A stretch of 25,683 nucleotides of DNA from Thermoleophilia bacterium UBA6103 (lineage in GTDB: Bacteria > Actinomycetota > Thermoleophilia > UBA2241), in the NCBI GenBank assembly GCA_002423545.1, contig DIWP01000021.1, forward strand, positions 1 to 25,683, read 5' to 3'. The position numbers and the translations under genes were made by a program. The notes under the pieces were generated by a model. It was not told the origin of the DNA and searched no databases. It was given only the letters and a program-made list of their open reading frames with translations. Below are positions 21,737 to 25,683 of the stretch, piece by piece (position 1 is the first letter of the stretch; each line of letters starts with the position of its first letter).

Positions 21737-21930
21737 CTCCGGCCGGCATGGACAGCGCGACGATCGGGTGACTCTTCCGGTCGTACCCGCCTCTCATCCT
21801 GAGAAGCGTGACGTCTCGGGCGATCTCTTCTGTGGGGCGCGATGCCTTGCCCGGCAACCTCCAGTGACGCGTCCCCGGGCGACTCCGGGAGCTCCCACTC
21901 ACGGCCCCGACACGACAAACGGCGCCGGTC

Positions 21931-22656
21931 TTGCTTTCGCGACCATTTGGTAAGAGTATTCGCCGATCAGCCGGATGGGGCGACGCCGGAGCAGCATCAT
22001 CGCTGCCGCGCTCGCCGTCGCGAGCTCAGGCGGCCGAGGAGGTGGCCGACGGGATCCGCGCCCGCGGTGGCACAGCGGCCGCGTCCGCCTGCGACGTCAC
22101 CGACGAGGACGATCGCGACCGGGTCGTCGACCTGGCCCTGAGCTCCTTCGCCGCGCCGACGATCCTCGTCAACAACGCCGGGGGCGGCGGTCCGCAGCCC
22201 TTCGACATGCCCATGGAGAAGTTCGTCTGGGCCTACGAGCTCAACGTCTTCTCGGGCTTCCGCCTGTGCCAGCTCTGCGTGCCGCACATGGCCGGCGCGG
22301 GCCGCGGCGCCGTCGTCAACATAAGCTCCATGGCGGGTGAGAACCGGAATGCGCACATGACCTCGTACTCATCATCCAAGGCGGCGGTCAACCATCTGAC
22401 CCGCAACATGGCGTTCGATGTGGGACCCATGGGCATACGGGTCAACGCCATTGCTCCCGGCGCCATACGCACCGACGCGCTGGCCGGCGTCCTGACGCCC
22501 GAGATCGAGCGGCAGATGCTGCGTCACACCCCGCTCGGGCGGCTCGGCGAGGCGCAGGACATCGCCAACGTGGCGCTGTTCCTGGTCTCGCCGCTCTCGT
22601 CGTGGGTGAGCGGCCAGGTGATCACGGTCAGCGGCGGAGGGAGTCAGGAGCTCGAG
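21931..22656 (+). pseudogene. 7-alpha-hydroxysteroid-dehydrogenase-like SDR lacking its N-terminal Rossmann motif
   Basis: From about 22023 the frame reads AAEEVADGIRARGGTAAASA, ILVNNAGGGGPQPFDMPMEK, YELNVFSGFRL, SSMAGENRNAHMTSYSSSKA and APGAIRTDAL, ending VSGGGSQELE. This follows E. coli HdhA nearly block by block, with catalytic Ser, Tyr and Lys (SYSSSK) intact. The roughly 45 N-terminal residues, including TGxxxGxG that binds NAD(P), are missing or scrambled (GWGDAGAASSLPRS), and only a TTG is available as a start. Family similarity ends at 22656 but the frame continues to 23025 through the antisense TetR gene. A small deletion just after the promoter best explains this. A sequencing error cannot be excluded. 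If intact, it would oxidise a steroid-like or other secondary alcohol. Confidence 0.7.
21943..21965 (+). promoter_or_regulatory. TTTGGTA motif before the SDR remnant, candidate TetR operator
   Basis: CCATTTGGTA followed by TATT and CGCCG matches CCGTTTGGTA, TATT, ACCGG on the minus strand of the TetR upstream region (23401-23427), with one base more in the spacer. Shared position before the regulator and its neighbouring gene suggests a common operator. The match is short, so chance is not excluded. The preceding 21737-21930 shows no gene. Confidence 0.35.
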
Positions 22657-23354
22657 TGGCGGTCCTCTGAGGCCTGCTCCCTACGTTGCGCGGTCTCGGG
22701 GTCGCGACACTCTCTCCGGGGGCCGGCTCCCAGCGCCATGATGCTGCCCATAATCTCGCTCACCTGCTGGCGGACGTCGCCGATGTCGCAGTCGTCGATG
22801 GCCAACGCGTCCACCACCCAGTCCTCGGCGACCGCCCAGCCGATGCCAAGCGCCGTGAGGACGGCGACGATCAGGCGCGGGTCGTGGTCGGTGCGCAGAG
22901 GGAACGGGTACCGGCCGCTTTCCAGCAGCTCCAGGGTGCTGGTGACGCTCGCCTGCGAGCGGTCCAGCCCCAGTGACGACGCCGTCTCCCCCTCCATTGC
23001 CGCCCGGGCCACAGCGAGCAAGTAGCCGCGGTTCTGGGTCATGAGCCACCCGACGGCGCCCTCCAGCGTGCTTCCCTCGGCACGCGACCCGCTGTCGCGC
23101 TCGATCTGCCGCGTCCTGCCTCTGAGGAGGACCTGCCGCAGCACGTCGTCCTTGCTTTCGAAGTAGCGATAGATCGCGGAGTGGGGAAGGCCGGCCTCAG
23201 CGGCGATGTCGCGGACACTCACGCCGACCGGCCCGCGCGAGGCGAACAGCCGCTCGGCGGCATCGAGGATCCTGGGCACCATCTCGGCGTCCAGGCGCGG
23301 TCTTCCCGGCGATCGCCTGCTCCTGCCTGCTGTCTGTGCGTCGTCGGCTGCCAC
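22644..23354 (-). CDS. TetR/AcrR-family transcriptional regulator
   Basis: The 236-residue protein has a basic Gly/Pro/Arg-rich lead (SRRSPGRPRLDAE) and then the TetR DNA-binding domain: ILDAAERLFASRG, then VSVRDIAAEAGLPHSAIYRY and FESKDDVL (helix-turn-helix about 46-66). The C-terminal ligand domain includes WLMTQNRGYLLAVARAAMEG. GTG 23354 is chosen because CAGGAG stands eight bases upstream; the frame is open much further without similarity. It is convergent with the SDR and overlaps its 3' end by about 13 bases of homologous sequence. It probably represses the SDR or its own transcription through the TTTGGTA sites; the ligand is unknown. Confidence 0.85.
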   Translation of the reverse strand: MAADDAQTAGRSRRSPGRPRLDAEMVPRILDAAERLFASRGPVGVSVRDIAAEAGLPHSAIYRYFESKDDVLRQVLLRGRTRQIERDSGSRAEGSTLEGAVGWLMTQNRGYLLAVARAAMEGETASSLGLDRSQASVTSTLELLESGRYPFPLRTDHDPRLIVAVLTALGIGWAVAEDWVVDALAIDDCDIGDVRQQVSEIMGSIMALGAGPRRECRDPETAQRREQASEDRHSSS

Positions 23355-23400
23355 GTCAAGCACTCCTGCCGTCGCGGTCCCGCTCACCACGCCGGTGAGC

Positions 23401-23427
23401 TCCACCGGTAAATAGACTACCAAACGG
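23401..23427 (-). promoter_or_regulatory. candidate TetR auto-operator
   Basis: On the minus strand the region reads CCGTTTGGTA, gtc, TATTTACCGG, with an internal inverted repeat GGTA-N7-TACC. It lies about 47 bases upstream of the TetR start. The left half resembles the sequence before the SDR remnant at 21943. The remaining 23430-23633 shows no gene. Confidence 0.35.
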
Positions 23428-23633
23428 TCGCACAACCAGCCGGGCGCCGGCCGGTGGCATCGGCGAGCGAAACGGGCGCGGCCGCTGGGCAAGTCGGCGC
23501 CACCCGCGGGCAGACGTAGAAGGACGGGGGCAAGAGCGAAGACCCCGGATGGGGACGCGTCGAGCGCGATGCCCCCGCCGACGAGACGCAGGCCAGACGG
23601 TCGAGCAGGGTCCCGCGGTCTCGATCCCTGCGC

Positions 23634-23669
23634 GACCCGCCACCTCGATCGATCGGGGTCGGCTAGAAT
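23634..23669 (+). promoter_or_regulatory. candidate promoter of the response regulator gene
   Basis: TAGAAT at 23664-23669 is a good -10 box. Just upstream, CGACCC (23634-23639) and GGGTCG (23656-23661) form an inverted repeat enclosing CGATCGATCG. No strong -35 is seen, which suggests activator dependence. An AAGGAG follows at 23673-23678. Confidence 0.3.
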
Positions 23670-23693
23670 CTCAAGGAGCCTAGCAACCGACGC

Positions 23694-24464
23694 GTGAGGG
23701 ACCCATGGCGAGCACGGCGAGGGTGCGGGCCGGCCCCGTCCCTCGCAGCCGAAGGAAGTGACGCCCTGGACACTATCCGGGTGATGCTCGTCGACAGTCA
23801 CACGCTGGTCCGAGAGTGCGCCAGAGCCTTCCTGGAGCGTGAGGACGACCTGGAGATCGTGGCGGAAGCGGGCGACGGCCTGGAGGCCGTAGAGCTCGCC
23901 GACAGGCACCGGCCGGACGTGATCATCATGGGCATTGCCATGCCCAGGCTCAATGGGATCGAAGCGACACGGCGGATCAAGAGCGCCCATCCGACGATCG
24001 CGGTGCTGGTGCTGACCGCCTACGACATCGACCAGTACGTCTTCGCCCTGCTCGAGGCCGGAGCCGCCGGCTACCTCCTCAAGGACATCCGGATGCAGGA
24101 GTTGGTGGCGGCCGTACGGGCCGTGCACGCCGGTGAATCCGTCCTCCACCCGGCCGTGACGCGCAAGGTCGTGGATCACTTCGTGAGCAGCACGAAGACC
24201 GAGCCGGCGGACGAGCCGGCGCCCGATCATCTGACCGCGCGCGAGATGGAGGTGCTGAAGCTGGCCGCACAGGGGCTGACCAATCGCGACATCGCCGACG
24301 CGCTGGTCATCAGTACGCGCACCGTTCAGGTCCACCTGGGCAACGTGTTCGCCAAGCTGGGCGTCGGCTCCCGGACCGAGGCGGTGGTCTGCGCCCTGCG
24401 CAGAGGGATGCTCGACCTGGACGCCACGGAGCCGTCGAGCGCGGACGGCCCCGACGTTGCATGA
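23694..24464 (+). CDS. NarL/FixJ-type response regulator without the phosphoacceptor aspartate
   Basis: The protein has a receiver domain (about residues 28-145) and a LuxR-type helix-turn-helix (about 180-240: LTAREMEVLKLAAQGLTNRD, then ADALVISTRTVQVHLGNVF and KLGVGSRTEAV). The receiver departs from normal. The acidic pair after strand 1 is VDSH (D34, S35) where DD is usual, and strand 3 ends VIIMGIAMP with Gly80 at the phosphorylation Asp. Thr108 (VLTAYD) and Lys130 (LLKDI) remain. It should therefore not be switched by a classical histidine kinase. The start is uncertain. GTG 23694 lies 15 bases after AAGGAG. GAAGGAAG at 23751-23758 is seven bases before an in-frame CTG at 23766 that would give a canonical beginning, and ATG 23784 would cut strand 1. 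Confidence 0.85.
   Translation: MRDPWRARRGCGPAPSLAAEGSDALDTIRVMLVDSHTLVRECARAFLEREDDLEIVAEAGDGLEAVELADRHRPDVIIMGIAMPRLNGIEATRRIKSAHPTIAVLVLTAYDIDQYVFALLEAGAAGYLLKDIRMQELVAAVRAVHAGESVLHPAVTRKVVDHFVSSTKTEPADEPAPDHLTAREMEVLKLAAQGLTNRDIADALVISTRTVQVHLGNVFAKLGVGSRTEAVVCALRRGMLDLDATEPSSADGPDVA
23705..23761 (+). CDS. possible 18-residue leader peptide ahead of the response regulator
   Basis: ATG 23705 opens MASTARVRAGPVPRSRRK and stops at TGA 23759-23761, directly on the GAAGGAAG that could serve the response regulator if it starts at CTG 23766. Such an arrangement permits translational coupling. It overlaps in another frame if the regulator starts at GTG 23694. It is arginine-rich, and no family is known. 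Confidence 0.2.
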   Translation: MASTARVRAGPVPRSRRK

Positions 24465-24482
24465 AGCATGCCGGATCTGGGC

Positions 24483-24555
24483 GCTCCGGCTGATGCGGAG
24501 CCTGAGCGGCCCGCGCTGTCCGGGTGTTCCGGGCGGTCCGCGTCGCCCCGCCCGG
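24483..24555. terminator. two hairpins between convergent genes
   Basis: GCTCCG/CGGAGC (24483-24501) makes a six-pair stem, and CCGGGCGG/CCGCCCGG (24529-24555) an eight-pair stem with an 11-base loop. They fill the 98-base gap between the response-regulator stop and the formate dehydrogenase stop, so either or both could end transcripts from both sides. No T-tracts are present. Confidence 0.35.
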
Positions 24556-24562
24556 TGCAGGA

Positions 24563-25683
24563 CTACGTGGTCTGGCGAGCGAGCAGCGGCTCGTTCGGCT
24601 GGGCCTCACTCAGCGCCGGGACCTCGTCGCGAGCGTGCCGCGGCGCCTCACTGCGCGCGACGCGCACCGCGCAGACCTTGAACTCGGGGATGCCGGCGAG
24701 GGGGTCGGCGGCCCGGCTGGTGAGCGCGTTGGCAGGGGCGTCGCCCCAGTGGAAGCTCATGAAAGCCATCCCCCGCGGCACCTGCGCCGCCGTGCGGGCC
24801 CTGGTCTCGATGCTGCCGCGCGGTGAGCGGAGCGTGACCCGGTCCCCGTCGGCGATGCCCAGCTCCTCGGCGTCGCCGGGGCTGAGCTCGACGTAGCTGC
24901 CGGGCTCCAGCGACTGCAGGACCCGCGAGCGGTGCGTCATGCTGCCGCCGTGATAGTGCTCCAGCACGCGGCCGGTGGTGAGCAGGAGCGGGTACTCGTC
25001 GCCGGGCAGCTCGGCCGGCGGGCGGTCGTAGACCACGTGGAACTTGCCGCGACCGCGCGTGAAACCGGTGTGATGGAGGATGGGCGTCCCCTTGTGCATC
25101 TCGTCCCAGCAGGGCCACTGGATCCCGGCGCCGTCGTCGAGACGGGCGTGGGAGATGCCGCCGTAGATGGGCGTGACCGCGGCGATCTCGTCCATGATCT
25201 GGGCGCTGCCCGCGTAGTCCATGCGATACCCGAGACGGGTCGCCAGATCGGCCACGATCTCCCAGTCCCGACGCGCCTCTCCGGGCGGCTCGAGCGCCCG
25301 GCGCAGCAGCTGCACGCGCCGTTCGGTGTTGGTGAACGTCCCATCCTTCTCGGCGAAGCTCGCCGCCGGGAGCACCACGTCGGCCATCTGGGCCGTCTCG
25401 GTGAGGAAGAGGTCCTGGACGGCGACGAAGTCGAGTGCGGCAAGCGCCTGGCGAGCGTGCCCAAGGTCGGGCTCGCTCATCATCGGGTTCTCGCCGACGA
25501 TGTACAGGGCCCGCACCCGGCCGTCGTGGGCGGCGACCATCATGTCGGTGAGGGTGAGGCCCGGCGTCTCGCTCAGCGGCCGGCCCCAGGCCTCCTGGAA
25601 AGAGGCCCGCACGGCCGGATCGGTCACCTTCTGGTAGCCGGGACACGCGCCGGGCAGGGCGCCCATGTCGCAGGCTCCCTGCA
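24563..25683 (-). CDS. fdhA: formate dehydrogenase alpha subunit (molybdopterin oxidoreductase), C-terminal part
   Basis: The frame is open to the right edge of the window, reading QGACDMGALPGACPGYQKVT at that edge, so about 373 C-terminal residues are seen and the start lies outside. Landmarks of FdhA/FdhF-type enzymes are RALYIVGENPMMSEPDLGHA, FVAVQDLFLTETAQMADVVL, ASFAEKDGTFTNTERRVQLL, then the molybdopterin dinucleotide-binding domain (PLLLTTGRVLEHYHGGSMTH, VELSPGDAEELGIADGD and FHWGDAPANALTS). The enzyme oxidises formate to CO2, or the reverse, at a Mo/W-bis-MGD site. The metal-ligating Cys or Sec is in the missing part, as is any N-terminal Fe-S domain that would tell cytosolic from periplasmic forms. 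A diaphorase partner is not in view. Confidence 0.88.
   Translation of the reverse strand, partial: QGACDMGALPGACPGYQKVTDPAVRASFQEAWGRPLSETPGLTLTDMMVAAHDGRVRALYIVGENPMMSEPDLGHARQALAALDFVAVQDLFLTETAQMADVVLPAASFAEKDGTFTNTERRVQLLRRALEPPGEARRDWEIVADLATRLGYRMDYAGSAQIMDEIAAVTPIYGGISHARLDDGAGIQWPCWDEMHKGTPILHHTGFTRGRGKFHVVYDRPPAELPGDEYPLLLTTGRVLEHYHGGSMTHRSRVLQSLEPGSYVELSPGDAEELGIADGDRVTLRSPRGSIETRARTAAQVPRGMAFMSFHWGDAPANALTSRAADPLAGIPEFKVCAVRVARSEAPRHARDEVPALSEAQPNEPLLARQTT

Overview
The window reads as chromosomal DNA of a high-GC bacterium. Long antisense reading frames, frequent GTG starts, GTGA/ATGA stop-start overlaps and AGGAGG-type ribosome sites suggest an uncultivated Actinomycetota lineage with anaerobic or microaerobic metabolism. 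Supporting genes are formate dehydrogenase, FeoAB, NifX and IscU-like proteins, an encapsulated-ferritin-like protein and a DtxR/IdeR-like iron box. The lineage is inferred from gene content only, and no rRNA or tRNA gene was recognised.

Region 1 (1-5550) is accessory DNA. A visibly AT-richer two-gene operon on the minus strand encodes a sodium/solute symporter and an M20 amidohydrolase. It lies between two same-orientation remnants of IS21-family elements: an IstB tail at 38-220, and an IstA tail plus a scrambled IstB head at about 4154-5085. Each remnant abuts a truncated piece of another gene, an FAD oxidoreductase-like fragment at 1-37 and an MFS-like N-terminus at 4061-4153. This looks like a foreign uptake-and-hydrolysis module left after transposition and recombination.

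Region 2 (5550-10200) holds a Fic AMP-transferase with its own inhibitory motif and a palindrome over its start, a membrane protein/SRPBCC pair, a TrmO-like tRNA methyltransferase and a ClC-type channel or antiporter.

Region 3 (10380-21740) is unusually rich in metal-handling genes: a STAY-GREEN (chlorophyll Mg-dechelatase) homologue, a ferritin-like protein coupled to a DUF364 heavy-metal-chelation protein, a UPF0282 metallo-hydrolase, a ZIP metal transporter, FeoAB behind an iron box, and an IscU-like scaffold coupled to a NifX-like protein. An ABC-2 exporter with a YkoF-like protein is divergent from the last pair. Two promoters, ZIP and IscU/NifX, share a palindrome of the form TG(A/G)GC(A/T)TATGC(C/T)CA overlapping a TATTAT -10 box, which suggests one repressor controls both. 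Between these genes lies a phosphoglucose-isomerase-fold protein that has lost several catalytic signatures.

Region 4 (21740-25683) has an N-terminally deleted 7-alpha-hydroxysteroid-dehydrogenase-like SDR, a convergent TetR regulator, a NarL/FixJ response regulator lacking the phosphoacceptor aspartate, and the C-terminal part of a formate dehydrogenase alpha subunit that runs off the right end.

All calls come from reading motifs by eye. No database search was run.
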